NCBI RefSeq assembly: GCF_018595685.2
Contig: NZ_CP092334.1
Location: 2,818,001-2,882,000, forward strand
Reading direction: 5' to 3'
Length of the DNA: 64,000 nucleotides
DNA from: Flavihumibacter rivuli
Lineage (GTDB): Bacteria > Bacteroidota > Bacteroidia > Chitinophagales > Chitinophagaceae
In this document: positions 35,655 to 45,014 of the stretch, piece after piece
How positions within the stretch are numbered: position 1 is the first letter of the stretch
Layout of the letters: every line of letters starts with the position of its first letter
The notes under the pieces: generated by a model
Seen by the model: only the letters and a program-made list of their open reading frames with translations
Told to the model about the DNA's origin: nothing
The model's database searches: none
Made by a program: the position numbers and the translations under genes

Positions 35655-35772
35655 GATGAGTGAAGGGCCACGAAGGCACAAAGACTCAAAGTTTCACTAA
35701 GGCGTCTTAGTGCTCCTTCGAGTCTTCGTGTCTTAGTGGCCTAGTGGCCTGGTGGCCTGGTGGCCTCAACAT
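35655..35772. repeat. CACTAAGG/CTTAGTG inverted repeat with GGTGGCCT units
   Basis: CCACGAAGGCACAAAGACTC opposes GAGTCTTCGTGTCTTAGTGG around a central CACTAAGGCGTCTTAGTG palindrome, then the near-tandem CTAGTGGCC/CTGGTGGCC units follow. The window's last bases (63984-64000, GCCACTAAGACTCGAA) start another member. Confidence 0.7.
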
Positions 35773-35773
35773 G

Positions 35774-35808
35774 GAAAAAAAATCAGGGCCGGTAACCCGA
35801 CCCTGATT
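35774..35808 (-). terminator. Terminator of typA
   Basis: On the minus strand AATCAGGG and CCCTGATT close a hairpin that runs straight into eight T, 28 bases after the typA stop. Confidence 0.88.
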
Positions 35809-35836
35809 CGACTATAGACTACAGACTAATGATCAA

Positions 35837-37651
35837 TTATCCTACTTCCTCCGCCTTCATCATCTTCGCAAAACGGTTACGATCGTTCTCATCGAGATAG
35901 ATCTTACGCATGCGGATGAAGTTCGGCGTAACCTCGATACACTCATCATGCTGGATATACTCCATGCACTCTTCCAGAGTCATCAGGGTCTTGGGAGCTA
36001 TACGGGTAGCATCATCACTACCGCTTGCACGGTGGTTGGTGAGCTTCTTACCTTCGGTTACGTTCACCACCAGGTCACCCGGTTTGATGTTCTCCGCCAC
36101 GATCTGGCCGGCATACACATCTTCTCCCGGATCTACAAAGAAGGTTCCCCTGTCCTGCAGCTTATCGATGGAATAACCTGTTGTCTTTTCCGTATTCTTG
36201 GAGATCAATACACCGTTGTTACGACCGGGGATGGGTCCTTTCCAGGGCTTGTACTCGCTGAAACGGTGGGCCATAACGGCTTCACCCGTAGTAGCGGTCA
36301 GCATCTGGGTACGCAGACCGATCAGGCCACGTGAAGGGATCTCAAATTCCAGGTGTTGCATTTCACCCTTGGTTTCCATCACGAGCATTTCGCCCTTACG
36401 ACGGGTACAAAGGTCAATAACTTTAGAAGCGAACTCCTGCGGCACATCCACTACCAGGATCTCATAAGGCTCACATTTCTTCCCGTCAATGGTCTTCACA
36501 ATTACCTGTGGCTGGCCTACGGTCAGTTCATAGCCTTCGCGACGCATGGTCTCGATCAATACACCCAGGTGGAGGATACCCCTTCCATATACCTGGAAGC
36601 TGTCCCCACTATCGGTATCGAACACACGAAGTGCAAGGTTCTTTTCTGTTTCTTTCATCAGGCGGTCGCGCAGGTGGCGTGAGGTCACGAACTTACCATC
36701 GCGGCCGAAGAAAGGAGAGTTGTTGATGCTGAACAGCATGTTCATGGTCGGCTCGTCAACGCTGATCACCGGCAGTGCTTCAGGGTTATCCTGGTCGGCA
36801 ATGGTATCACCGATATTGAAATCTTCCAGGCCAACCACTGCACAAAGGTCACCGGCCAATACTTCCGTTACCTTACGCTTGCCCATTCCTTCAAACACGT
36901 ACAATTCCTTTACGCGCTGCTTCTTGATGGTGCCGTCAGCCTGCATCAATGCGATCGGCTGGTTCTCCTTGATGCTTCCGCGGGTTACCTTACCAATGGC
37001 GATACGGCCAAGGAAAGAAGAGTAATCCAGTGAAGTGATCTGCATTTGCAGCGGACCTTCTTCTACTTTGGGAAGGGGAACATATTTAATGATACCATCC
37101 ATCAGCGGGGTGATGTCTTCACTTGGGGTCAGGCTATCGTTGAACCAGCCATTCTTACCACTTCCATAGAAAGTGGGGAAGTCCAGCTGCTCTTCAGTGG
37201 CATCGAGGTTGAAGAAAAGTTCGAATACCGCATCATGTACTTCATCAGGGCGACAGTTAGGCTTGTCCACCTTGTTGATCACTACGATGGGCTTGAGGTT
37301 CAGTTGCAGGGCTTTCTGCAATACGAAACGGGTCTGGGGCATGGGTCCTTCAAAGGCATCCACCAGCAGGATCACCCCGTCTGCCATTTTCAATACGCGT
37401 TCTACCTCACCACCGAAATCGGCGTGGCCCGGAGTATCGATCACATTGATCTTCACTCCGTTATAGGTAACCGCAGCGTTCTTACTGAAGATGGTGATAC
37501 CCCTCTCCCTTTCCAGGTCGTTGTTGTCCATGATCAACTCACCTGTTTCCTGGTTTTCCCTGAACACCTTGGTAGTGTGCAGGATCCTGTCAACCAGTGT
37601 AGTCTTACCATGGTCAACGTGTGCAATAATTGCTATGTTTCTGATATCCAT
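35837..37651 (-). CDS. typA: Translational GTPase TypA/BipA
   Basis: 604 aa from the ATG at 37651 (MDIRNIAIIAHVDHGKTTLV); the extra 16 upstream codons to 37699 are non-conserved. GTPase motifs: AHVDHGKT (G1), RERGITI (G2 region), DTPGHADFGGEVE (G3) and NKVDKPNCRPDEV (G4). EF-G-like domains III and V and the BipA-specific C-terminal domain (GRNNGVLISKNTEKTTGYS onward) follow. It is a ribosome-binding assembly and stress factor. Its promoter has an exact -7 box and a TTG. Confidence 0.96.
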   Translation of the reverse strand: MDIRNIAIIAHVDHGKTTLVDRILHTTKVFRENQETGELIMDNNDLERERGITIFSKNAAVTYNGVKINVIDTPGHADFGGEVERVLKMADGVILLVDAFEGPMPQTRFVLQKALQLNLKPIVVINKVDKPNCRPDEVHDAVFELFFNLDATEEQLDFPTFYGSGKNGWFNDSLTPSEDITPLMDGIIKYVPLPKVEEGPLQMQITSLDYSSFLGRIAIGKVTRGSIKENQPIALMQADGTIKKQRVKELYVFEGMGKRKVTEVLAGDLCAVVGLEDFNIGDTIADQDNPEALPVISVDEPTMNMLFSINNSPFFGRDGKFVTSRHLRDRLMKETEKNLALRVFDTDSGDSFQVYGRGILHLGVLIETMRREGYELTVGQPQVIVKTIDGKKCEPYEILVVDVPQEFASKVIDLCTRRKGEMLVMETKGEMQHLEFEIPSRGLIGLRTQMLTATTGEAVMAHRFSEYKPWKGPIPGRNNGVLISKNTEKTTGYSIDKLQDRGTFFVDPGEDVYAGQIVAENIKPGDLVVNVTEGKKLTNHRASGSDDATRIAPKTLMTLEECMEYIQHDECIEVTPNFIRMRKIYLDENDRNRFAKMMKAEEVG

Positions 37652-37735
37652 TTGCTTGATTATTAAATGGTTACTTAAAATCCTGCGGATCCGGTCCATC
37701 CTTCACTACAGGGCATAAGACTCCCATTCGGGGCG

Positions 37736-37765
37736 CAAAGGTACGCCAATTCCACGGGGTGGCAA
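37736..37765 (-). promoter_or_regulatory. Promoter of typA
   Basis: On the minus strand, TTG (37765-37763), a 19-base spacer and TACCTTTG (37743-37736). Predicted leader is about 78 bases. Confidence 0.65.
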
Positions 37766-37804
37766 GCAAATAAACGTGAATATTATGTTACGGAATAATA
37801 TGAC

Positions 37805-39124
37805 CTAGCGGACCTGGGGCAGTTTATACCCGTTCTGGTAGGCCGGGGTGATCAGCGCATCGGCCGCTTTATTCCCAAATATACCCTTTTGCGCGTTCCA
37901 TTCCAGGGTCTGCCCGGTACGGAAGGCAATATTTCCCATCTGGCAGACCTGCGCGGTCAGCGAAGCCTGCTGGACCGGTGTCTTCAGGATCGAAGGATCG
38001 CCGGCCCTGATGGCATCCACAAAATTCTGCATATGCCTGACAAGGGCATTGCCCTGGTCCTTCTGCATGGGAACCTCCTCCATCTTCTTGCCCTCCGGCT
38101 TCACGTACCAGCCATCCCGGTTCAACACCAGCGTACCATTGTTGCCAATGAAGGCCGTACCATGGGTCAGGCCATAGGGTCCAAGGTCAATACCGGTGGC
38201 ATGTTCCCATACCATATTGAACTTGTCAAATTCATAGATGGCCGTAAGGGTATCAGGGGTTTCAGAAGCATCATCCGGGTAAGCCATCTTCCCACCCGCA
38301 GACATAACGCGCTTGGGATAGCTCACATTCATGCCCAACAAGGCATAGTCCACCATATGCACGCCCCAGTCCGTCATCAGGCCACCGGCATAATCCCAGA
38401 ACCAGCGGAAATTGAAATGGAAACGGTTGGCGTTGAAGGGCCGCTTGCTGGCAGGTCCCAGCCAACGCGCATAATCCACCCCTTCGGGCGGGGTGCCATC
38501 GGGCTTGATGGGCACGGGCTTCATCCAGCCCATATAGGCCCATGATTTTACGGTGCGGATATTACCCAGTTTACCGGAGCGGACAAAATCAACCGCGTCC
38601 TGGAAATGCGGGGCGCTGCGTTGCCACTGGCCTACCTGCACAATACTTTTGTAGCGCTGCTGTGCCGCTTCCATGATCCGGCATTCGGCGATGGAATTGC
38701 CCACCGGCTTTTCAACATACACCTGCTTACCCGCTGCACAGGCATCCACCATCATCAGGCAATGCCAGTGATCAGGGGTGCCGATGATCACGATGTCCAC
38801 ATCCTTGTTATCGAGTAACTGCCGGTAATCGGAATAGGTCTTCACCGGCATATTCTTTTTGGCCAATTCATCCGCCCTTTCCGCAAGGCGCTTGCTGTCT
38901 ACGTCACAGAGCGCCACACAGGTCGCACCCGGTATCTTCAGCAGGGCATTCAGGTTGCTCCAGCCCATGCCGTTCACGCCGATCACCCCGAAGTTCAGGC
39001 GGTCGGATGCCGCCACCCTTCGCTGAATGGCCGCCATCAGGTCATTGGTGACAAAGGGGACCATACCGGCACCGAGCAGGAGGCCACCGGAATTTTTCAG
39101 GAAAGAACGCCTTGAGTTAGCCAT
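37805..39124 (-). CDS. Gfo/Idh/MocA-family oxidoreductase with Tat-type leader
   Basis: 439 aa. Twin-arginine leader NSRRSFLKNSGGLLLGAG at the N-terminus, then a Rossmann domain (NFGVIGVNGMGWSNLNALLK) and the conserved EKPVG (cofactor lysine) block in VYVEKPVGNS. The C-terminal half is the usual alpha/beta dimer domain. Exported Gfo/Idh/MocA enzymes act on sugars or sugar alcohols; the substrate is unknown. It follows the NagX-like gene by 26 bases and ends about 105 bases before the typA start region on the same strand. Confidence 0.9.
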   Translation of the reverse strand: MANSRRSFLKNSGGLLLGAGMVPFVTNDLMAAIQRRVAASDRLNFGVIGVNGMGWSNLNALLKIPGATCVALCDVDSKRLAERADELAKKNMPVKTYSDYRQLLDNKDVDIVIIGTPDHWHCLMMVDACAAGKQVYVEKPVGNSIAECRIMEAAQQRYKSIVQVGQWQRSAPHFQDAVDFVRSGKLGNIRTVKSWAYMGWMKPVPIKPDGTPPEGVDYARWLGPASKRPFNANRFHFNFRWFWDYAGGLMTDWGVHMVDYALLGMNVSYPKRVMSAGGKMAYPDDASETPDTLTAIYEFDKFNMVWEHATGIDLGPYGLTHGTAFIGNNGTLVLNRDGWYVKPEGKKMEEVPMQKDQGNALVRHMQNFVDAIRAGDPSILKTPVQQASLTAQVCQMGNIAFRTGQTLEWNAQKGIFGNKAADALITPAYQNGYKLPQVR

Positions 39125-39150
39125 ATTCGATCAGTTTATGATTTACATAG

Positions 39151-40278
39151 TTATACCCTGACATAGATCCGCTTGCGGTCCATGAACCATCCCACCAACC
39201 AGCAGGTAAGCATCACCGTTAGGGCGAACAGGAAGGAACCCAGGTAGTCACCAAAATGACTGAACACATTCTGGTAGAGTGCAGTATACCAGGCTGTACC
39301 ATCACTGGTCTTGAAGAACCAGAGCAGCATGGCAATGATCTCCGACAGCAGGTAAATGAACAGCGGGTTCTTGCCAAACACTTCAAAGAAATAGGTCCAG
39401 CGCGTCTGGTGGCGGAAATCAATGATATAGATGATGGTGGCCAGGATGACACAATCCAGTCCTACGGTCAGCAGCACAAAGGAGCCGGTCCATAATTTCT
39501 TGTTGATCGGGAAATAAGGGTTCCAGCAATAGGCCAGGAACATCAGGAAAGCGCCTGTCAGCAAGAGCAGGCCCAGGGTCTCCCAGGTCTTTCCCTTGCG
39601 CTGGATAAAACTTCCCGCCCAGAACCCAAGCGTCACATTGGCAATGGCAGGGATGGTGCTCAGCAAGCCTTCGGGATCAAAAGCGATTCCCTCCCCATGG
39701 TACATATGTCGCTCGCCTATCAAAGCGCGGTCAAGACTCAATACGGCATTGCCCTGCAGGCTGAGCGGGTCGGCCGCATCACCCCAGGCATAGAGCATGC
39801 CCCAATAGGCAAAGAGCAATAACCCGGAAAGGATATAGGTCCATTTGGGTTTAAGGTAATAGAACATCAGTGCCGCAATGCCATAACAAAGCCCGATACG
39901 TTGCAAGACACCAAATATGCGGGTGTCTGATATGGGAGCCGCTACCAGTTCACCATTCTCCCATTTTACGAAGGGGAACCAATACATCAGGAAGCCCAGC
40001 AGGAAGATGATGAATGTTCGTTTAAGGATTTTCGTTAGTACCTCCCGCTGGCTCATGCCCGACCATTTGTTCATCACAAAGCTCAGGGCATTCCCTACAG
40101 CAAAGAGGAAGGAAGGGAAAACAAGATCGGTTGGGGTAAACCCATGCCAGTTGGCATGCAGCAAGGGGGCAAAGGTGGTTTCATAGTTACCGGGTGTATT
40201 CACGATGATCATGAAACAGACGGTCATCCCCCTGAATACATCAAGGGCAAGAAATCGTTGGGTATTCGGTTGGCTCAT
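39151..40278 (-). CDS. NagX/HGSNAT-like membrane acyltransferase (DUF5009/DUF1624)
   Basis: 375 aa with about 10 hydrophobic segments. The N-terminal RFLALDVFRGMTVCFMIIVN and WHGFTPTDLVFPSFLFAVG are the signature of the heparan-alpha-glucosaminide N-acetyltransferase/NagX group, including the conserved histidine after NW. These proteins acetylate or export glucosamine-type sugars across the inner membrane. Pairing with a Tat-type Gfo/Idh/MocA gene suggests a periplasmic sugar-modification step; the partner sugar is unknown. Confidence 0.85.
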   Translation of the reverse strand: MSQPNTQRFLALDVFRGMTVCFMIIVNTPGNYETTFAPLLHANWHGFTPTDLVFPSFLFAVGNALSFVMNKWSGMSQREVLTKILKRTFIIFLLGFLMYWFPFVKWENGELVAAPISDTRIFGVLQRIGLCYGIAALMFYYLKPKWTYILSGLLLFAYWGMLYAWGDAADPLSLQGNAVLSLDRALIGERHMYHGEGIAFDPEGLLSTIPAIANVTLGFWAGSFIQRKGKTWETLGLLLLTGAFLMFLAYCWNPYFPINKKLWTGSFVLLTVGLDCVILATIIYIIDFRHQTRWTYFFEVFGKNPLFIYLLSEIIAMLLWFFKTSDGTAWYTALYQNVFSHFGDYLGSFLFALTVMLTCWLVGWFMDRKRIYVRV

Positions 40279-40321
40279 GCAGTTAGATTGGATTCCCTAA
40301 TTTAAATAGAAATCCATCAAC

Positions 40322-41452
40322 TCAGGGCCTGAAGTAATGCGGTACGAACCTGCTGGTATTGCCGGTAACATAGCCCTCCGTTTCCCTGATGCCGATCCCG
40401 GCTGCTTCCCCGCCGATCACCCAGGAGCCGATAACAGGACGCATGCCATCAAAGACAGGCAGTTCGAAATAGCGCTGGAAGACAAAACCCTCCCGGCCAT
40501 ATTCGCCACCTGTCCCTTCCAGCAATTGACCATCCCTCACAACGGTAAGGTTGGCACCCTCCCTGGAGAAGATGGGCTTCTTCACAAAATCGCCGCCAAT
40601 GGGCTGCCAGGAGGCTTCCAGCAACAAGGGATGGCCGGGATACATTTCCCAGAGCAGGGGTAGCAGCGATTTATTGGAAAGGATCATCTTCCAGGCCGGT
40701 TCTATCCACCAGGTATTTTCCTTTGAGGGCAACAAGGCCTGGCCATATTCTTCCTGCACCATGAACTCATATGGATAGAGCTTGAAGAGGGTATGGATGG
40801 GTTCATCCTTTACCCCCAGGAACTGCCGCCTTTCCGCATCGTAGCCGATATTGGGGATATAGAGCAACTGCGGCTGCAAACCTGCCTGCTCAGCCGTATC
40901 CATCAGGTAGGCCACATTCATGTAATCCTCCACCGCATCGGGCATGCAGGCGAAATGGATGGCGGGTGATGCGAGGTAAGGCTTGATCACTTCCCAATGC
41001 TTCACCAGTCTTTCATGGATGGCATTGAACTGGTCCATGGCCGGGAACACATCCTTCAACCAAAACCATTGCACCACGCTCGCTTCCAGTAGTGAAGTGG
41101 GAGTATCGGCATTGAACTCCAGCAATTTCACCTGGCCATCGCGGAAAGCCAGGTCAAAGCGGCCGTAGATAGAAGGCATATCTTCTTTCCAGCTATATTC
41201 GATCAGTGGTGCCACCCATTCGGGTATCCGGAACTGGGCATAGCGCTTCTCCTTCATCACCAATTCCACCGCCTCCAGGCACATGCCGAAAAGCTCATTG
41301 GTAGCGGCTTCCAGCTGGTCCACTTCAGCAGCGGTAAAGGCATAGCAGGCCGACTCCTCCCAATAAGGGGATTCGAGGGAATGGTAAAGGAATCCCTGTG
41401 CGCTAACCTTGTCCTGCCATCCCGGCCTGGGCTCGATCAATTCTCTTTTCAT
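40322..41452 (-). CDS. Glutathionylspermidine synthase-like ATP-grasp protein (YgiC-type)
   Basis: 376 aa from the ATG at 41452; the frame reaches 41491 but would overlap the preceding gene. ATP-grasp core elements: SIYGRFDLAFRDGQVKLLEF with ADTPTSLLEASVVQW, the central PSKENTWWIEPAWKMILSNK and the LEASWQPIGGDFVKKPIFSR block. It belongs to the glutathionylspermidine synthase preATP-grasp group without the amidase domain; related YgiC proteins have no proven reaction. Third gene of a small operon with a lipoprotein and a DUF2905 gene. Confidence 0.88.
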   Translation of the reverse strand: MKRELIEPRPGWQDKVSAQGFLYHSLESPYWEESACYAFTAAEVDQLEAATNELFGMCLEAVELVMKEKRYAQFRIPEWVAPLIEYSWKEDMPSIYGRFDLAFRDGQVKLLEFNADTPTSLLEASVVQWFWLKDVFPAMDQFNAIHERLVKHWEVIKPYLASPAIHFACMPDAVEDYMNVAYLMDTAEQAGLQPQLLYIPNIGYDAERRQFLGVKDEPIHTLFKLYPYEFMVQEEYGQALLPSKENTWWIEPAWKMILSNKSLLPLLWEMYPGHPLLLEASWQPIGGDFVKKPIFSREGANLTVVRDGQLLEGTGGEYGREGFVFQRYFELPVFDGMRPVIGSWVIGGEAAGIGIRETEGYVTGNTSRFVPHYFRP

Positions 41453-41456
41453 GTGC

Positions 41457-41747
41457 TTATCCCCCGTAATACCTGAAACCTGAACTGCCAAAGCCGCCTA
41501 CCTTCTTTGGGGTATACCCAGGTGTATTAATATTGTTCATCACATCGCCCCGGTAGGTACTGGGGGAGATCAGGCCATTGATCACGGGATAATAGAGCCC
41601 GCGGTACATACGATAGGTATGGCCATGTACCGTCGTATCACTGGCATTGGTCTCGCCATAGATCCATTCATCTTGCTGCTCCTCCTCATTACAGGCCGCA
41701 GCCAATAGAATGGTAAGACCCAGGAGGATCTTATGGGAATGTTTCAT
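41457..41747 (-). CDS. Small lipoprotein, glycine-rich C-terminus (possible YgiB-like partner)
   Basis: 96 aa. Lipobox LAAAC (cysteine at about residue 19) followed by an acidic stretch and a C-terminal VGGFGSSGFRYYGG tail. It sits 4 bases before the YgiC-like gene. In E. coli, YgiC pairs with YgiB, a lipoprotein-like DUF1190 protein with a Gly/Ser-rich tail; the resemblance here is contextual and compositional only. Function unknown. Confidence 0.6.
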   Translation of the reverse strand: MKHSHKILLGLTILLAAACNEEEQQDEWIYGETNASDTTVHGHTYRMYRGLYYPVINGLISPSTYRGDVMNNINTPGYTPKKVGGFGSSGFRYYGG

Positions 41748-41756
41748 ATCGGCTAA

Positions 41757-41981
41757 TTAAAACAATTTATTGAGGATACGCAAAAGGACGCTCACCAATA
41801 CACTGGCGAGGATCATGGTGGTGATTGGGAAATAGAAACGGAAATGCTCCTTTTCTATCCTGATATCGCCCGGTAACCTGCCGATCCAATGGAACTTATC
41901 GCCGAAAAAATAGGCAATGAGCCCAACGATGACCAGCAGGAGGCCGGCGGCTATGATGATCTTTGCGGTGGAAGGTGACAT
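41757..41981 (-). CDS. DUF2905 membrane protein
   Basis: 74 aa with two membrane segments (TAKIIIAAGLLLVIVGLIAY and FYFPITTMILASVLVSVLLR) joined by KFHWIGRLPGDIRIEKEHF, the hallmark loop of the DUF2905 family. Function unknown. It starts the operon with the lipoprotein and the glutathionylspermidine-synthase-like gene, 9 bases upstream of the former. Confidence 0.88.
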   Translation of the reverse strand: MSPSTAKIIIAAGLLLVIVGLIAYFFGDKFHWIGRLPGDIRIEKEHFRFYFPITTMILASVLVSVLLRILNKLF

Positions 41982-42059
41982 GGTTGCAGTTAGTTTTTCC
42001 GGTCAACAAATCGTAGCTTGTAGGGTTGATCTGTCTTCCCTGGACAAACGAAAATATAG

Positions 42060-43049
42060 ATGACTATGCAAAAAAAATGGTTGCTTGCTATCCCGGTTGT
42101 ATTGGGCATCGCCTATATAGCCGGCCCCAACCCCTCCACCCCTGTCTATGACCCTGCATTACCGGAAGTTCCGGCATCTGCAACGGAACTGGAAAACCAT
42201 ATCAAGACGATGGAGGCTGCGCATAAACTGCGTCCCGACAATGAGGCCAGGATCGTTTGGGCCAATGACAGCACCAGGGAGCAAACGGAATATGCCATCG
42301 TTTACCTGCATGGTTTCTCGGCTTCCCAATTCGAAGGAGCGCCTACCCATACCAATATTGCGAAGCAGTTTGGCTGCAACCTCTACCTGGCCAGGCTGGC
42401 AGAGCACGGCATCGATACCACGGATGCCCTGGTGAACCTGACACCGGATAATTACTGGGAGTCAGCAAAGGAAGCACTGGCCATCGGGAAAAGGATCGGC
42501 AAGAAAGTGATCCTGATGGGAACTTCCACCGGTGGCTCCAATGCCCTGCAGCTGGCCGCCACCTATCCAAGTGATGTATTTGCGCTGGTATTGCTGTCGC
42601 CTAATATCGCCATCAATGATCCCAATGCCTGGCTGCTGAACAATCCATGGGGACTGCAGATCGCCAAGCTCGTTACGGGTAGCCTTTACCGTTATAGTGA
42701 CGATACCCGTCCCACCTATGTCCAATACTGGAACCGCCCTTACCGGCTCGAAGCCGTGGTGGCACTGGAAGAATACCTGGAAACGGCCATGACACCTGAA
42801 ACCTTCGCCAGGGTGAAACAGCCCACGCTGGTCCTGTATTATTACAAGGATGAAGCCCACCAGGACCCGGTGGTGAAGGTTTCCGCCATGCAGGAAATGT
42901 TCAAGCAATTGGGAACGCCCGCCGACAGGAAATTCGAGGTGCCCATGCCCAATACAGGCGACCATGTCATTGGGTCTCCCTTCAAGTCGAAGGACGCAGC
43001 CGGGGTGGAGAAGGAGATCGAAAAATTCATCGGAAGGATCACTCAATGA
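42060..43049 (+). CDS. Alpha/beta hydrolase (esterase/lipase type), membrane-anchored or exported
   Basis: 329 aa. N-terminal hydrophobic segment (about 6-20) acts as anchor or signal. The alpha/beta-hydrolase core has the oxyanion HG pair in YLHGFSASQ, nucleophile elbow GTSTGGSNAL, an acid near LYYYKDEAHQDPVV and the histidine in GDHVIGSPF. Substrate is unknown; carboxylesters or monoacylglycerol-like lipids are typical. It is monocistronic, with a strong terminator after the stop. Confidence 0.87.
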   Translation: MTMQKKWLLAIPVVLGIAYIAGPNPSTPVYDPALPEVPASATELENHIKTMEAAHKLRPDNEARIVWANDSTREQTEYAIVYLHGFSASQFEGAPTHTNIAKQFGCNLYLARLAEHGIDTTDALVNLTPDNYWESAKEALAIGKRIGKKVILMGTSTGGSNALQLAATYPSDVFALVLLSPNIAINDPNAWLLNNPWGLQIAKLVTGSLYRYSDDTRPTYVQYWNRPYRLEAVVALEEYLETAMTPETFARVKQPTLVLYYYKDEAHQDPVVKVSAMQEMFKQLGTPADRKFEVPMPNTGDHVIGSPFKSKDAAGVEKEIEKFIGRITQ

Positions 43050-43064
43050 TCCGTGAAGCAGGAT

Positions 43065-43101
43065 AAAAAAACTGCACCTCTTGCGGGGTGCAGTTTTTTT
43101 T
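43065..43101 (+). terminator. Rho-independent terminator of the alpha/beta hydrolase gene
   Basis: The stem ACTGCACC / GGTGCAGT around a short TCTTGCGG loop is flanked by A-run and T-run, so it can also serve the minus-strand TM2 gene that ends at 43125. Confidence 0.9.
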
Positions 43102-43124
43102 TGTCAGTTATCTCCTTATGATGA

Positions 43125-43478
43125 TTATCGCTGCAGGCCGACCATCCTTGCCGCCTCATACATTTGGGTGAGGTTGTAATCGTTCGCCAGTTTCTTATAA
43201 TTCACCACATCAATAATGGTCCCGATCAGGCAGAGGCCGCCGGTGAACAGGTAAAGGATGCCCATCCCGATCTGGCCGATCACGATGCGCTGGATGCCCG
43301 CTACCACTACAAATCCCAGGCAGGTCAGCAGTAGGATCTCCTGGGGCTTCTTGCGCTTGCCGCTGTAGAGTAAGATGAATTGTTGTTGTTGCTCAATACT
43401 CATGTCTTTGATCAGGTCATTGATTCCTCCCAGTTCTTCTGGTTGCAGGTCAGGAATACTCATTAACAGGTTGTTCAT
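43125..43478 (-). CDS. TM2-domain membrane protein
   Basis: 117 aa. A polar, Gln-rich N-terminal third (helical, about 1-45) precedes the TM2 domain with two membrane helices (ILLLTCLGFVVVAGIQRIVI and MGILYLFTGGLCLIGTIIDV) and the conserved D-V-V-N end. Role unknown. Its start overlaps the DUF2752 gene by 29 bases. Confidence 0.88.
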   Translation of the reverse strand: MNNLLMSIPDLQPEELGGINDLIKDMSIEQQQQFILLYSGKRKKPQEILLLTCLGFVVVAGIQRIVIGQIGMGILYLFTGGLCLIGTIIDVVNYKKLANDYNLTQMYEAARMVGLQR

Positions 43479-43761
43479 TCAGGTTGGTTTGAAATGTTGG
43501 TTTTAATAATGTGAGGATCCGGTAAACGATCGTGAATATAGCAGGTATCCCGAACCAATGCAAGTCCCATGACCTTTTCCATTCACCGACCATGGCCGCA
43601 TGCATGCTCCTGCCCAGTCCGCAGCCGGGACAATGCTCCCAGCCCAGCCAGTTGAAAAAACAGAGGCTGGTCTCCCCGGGTTGGTCATCAATACCAAAAG
43701 CCAGCACTACCAGTGCTGCCAGCCAGATGATCCATTCATTGTTTCGCCTTAGCCATTGCAT
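43450..43761 (-). CDS. DUF2752 membrane protein
   Basis: 103 aa with three hydrophobic segments. The family hallmark CPGCGLGRSMHAAM follows WLGWEH, giving a CxxC pair at the membrane face. DUF2752 proteins have no established function. Translationally coupled to the TM2 gene. Confidence 0.9.
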   Translation of the reverse strand: MQWLRRNNEWIIWLAALVVLAFGIDDQPGETSLCFFNWLGWEHCPGCGLGRSMHAAMVGEWKRSWDLHWFGIPAIFTIVYRILTLLKPTFQTNLNEQPVNEYS

Positions 43762-43920
43762 GGGATTAAATTAACGGATTTTGCCGAGATGCCCGCATTG
43801 GGTTAGTGGGGATTCTTAACTGCCCTTCACTTTCCCCATAAAAATGCAGGCAGCGCTGTACTGAGTCAAAAACGAATCATCTGAAACTGTTTCACTTCCT
43901 GCATAATTTTCGGTTTTCCC

Positions 43921-43928
43921 TATTTTTG
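43921..43928 (+). promoter_or_regulatory. -7 box of fabH
   Basis: TATTTTTG, an exact TAnnTTTG match. It overlaps the in-frame ATG at 43926, which argues for the downstream ATG at 43947 as the true start. Confidence 0.55.
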
Positions 43929-43946
43929 AAGACTAAACAGCTTGCT

Positions 43947-44990
43947 ATGATTCGTTCCAGGATTACCGGGATCGGGATGTATGTCCCTAACAATGTGGTG
44001 ACCAACAATGACCTCACCAAGTATATGGATACCAGTGATGAGTGGATCCAGGAACGGACCGGAATCAAGGAAAGGCGCTATGCCGACCGGACCGGCGAGA
44101 CCACTACTACCATGGCAGTGGAAGCCGCAAAAATAGCGATCGAAAGGGCCGGCATCACTCCCCAGGACATCGACTTCATCATCTTCGCTACACTCTCCCC
44201 TGATTATTATTTCCCCGGCTGCGGGGTATTGGTACAAAGGGCCATGAAGATGAAAGAGATCGGCGCCCTCGATATCCGCAACCAGTGCAGCGGTTTCGTT
44301 TATGCCTTATCGGTAGGCGACCAGTTCATCCGCACCGGCATGTACAAGAATATCCTGGTGATCGGCAGTGAGAAGCATTCCTTCGGGCTCGATTTCTCTA
44401 CCCGTGGCCGTAATGTGGCTGTGATCTTTGGGGATGGCGCAGGGGCTGTAGTATTGCAGCCCACTGAAAAGGAGGGCCAGGGCATCCTGAGCACCCACCT
44501 GCACAGCGATGGCGAAAGCGCCGAGATCCTGGCCATGTACAATCCCGGCACCCATGCCAACCATTGGGGCAACTATGCCAGCTTCGATGAAGCCGAAATA
44601 GGCCAGATGTTCATGAGCCATGCCATGATCGATACTGCGCAGAACTTCCCCTTCATGGACGGACCTTCCGTATTCAAGAAGGCCGTGGTGAAATTCCCGG
44701 AAGTGATCATGGAAGCCCTGGAAGCCAATGGACTCCAACCTGCAGACATCAATATGCTGATCCCCCACCAGGCCAACCTGCGCATCGCCCAATTCGTGCA
44801 GCAAAAACTGGGCTTAAGTGATGACCAGGTGTACAACAATATCCAGCAATACGGCAATACCACGGCTGCATCAGTACCCATCGCCCTCTGCGAAGCCTGG
44901 GAAAAGGGAAAGATCAGGGAAGGCGATCTCGTTTGCCTGGCCGCATTCGGCAGTGGATTTACCTGGGCCAGTGCATTGCTGCGTTGGTAA
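43947..44990 (+). CDS. fabH: Beta-ketoacyl-ACP synthase III
   Basis: 347 aa from the ATG at 43947 (MIRSRITGIGMYVPNNVVTN); the earlier ATG at 43926 lies inside the -7 box. It condenses acetyl-CoA (or a branched acyl-CoA) with malonyl-ACP to start fatty acid synthesis. Catalytic triad: Cys in RNQCSGFVYAL, His in IPHQANLRIAQ, Asn in YGNTTAASVPIAL. It is not in a fab cluster, so it may be a second FabH paralogue. Confidence 0.93.
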   Translation: MIRSRITGIGMYVPNNVVTNNDLTKYMDTSDEWIQERTGIKERRYADRTGETTTTMAVEAAKIAIERAGITPQDIDFIIFATLSPDYYFPGCGVLVQRAMKMKEIGALDIRNQCSGFVYALSVGDQFIRTGMYKNILVIGSEKHSFGLDFSTRGRNVAVIFGDGAGAVVLQPTEKEGQGILSTHLHSDGESAEILAMYNPGTHANHWGNYASFDEAEIGQMFMSHAMIDTAQNFPFMDGPSVFKKAVVKFPEVIMEALEANGLQPADINMLIPHQANLRIAQFVQQKLGLSDDQVYNNIQQYGNTTAASVPIALCEAWEKGKIREGDLVCLAAFGSGFTWASALLRW

Positions 44991-45014
44991 GCCCTAATGA
45001 TCCTGGGTAATTTA

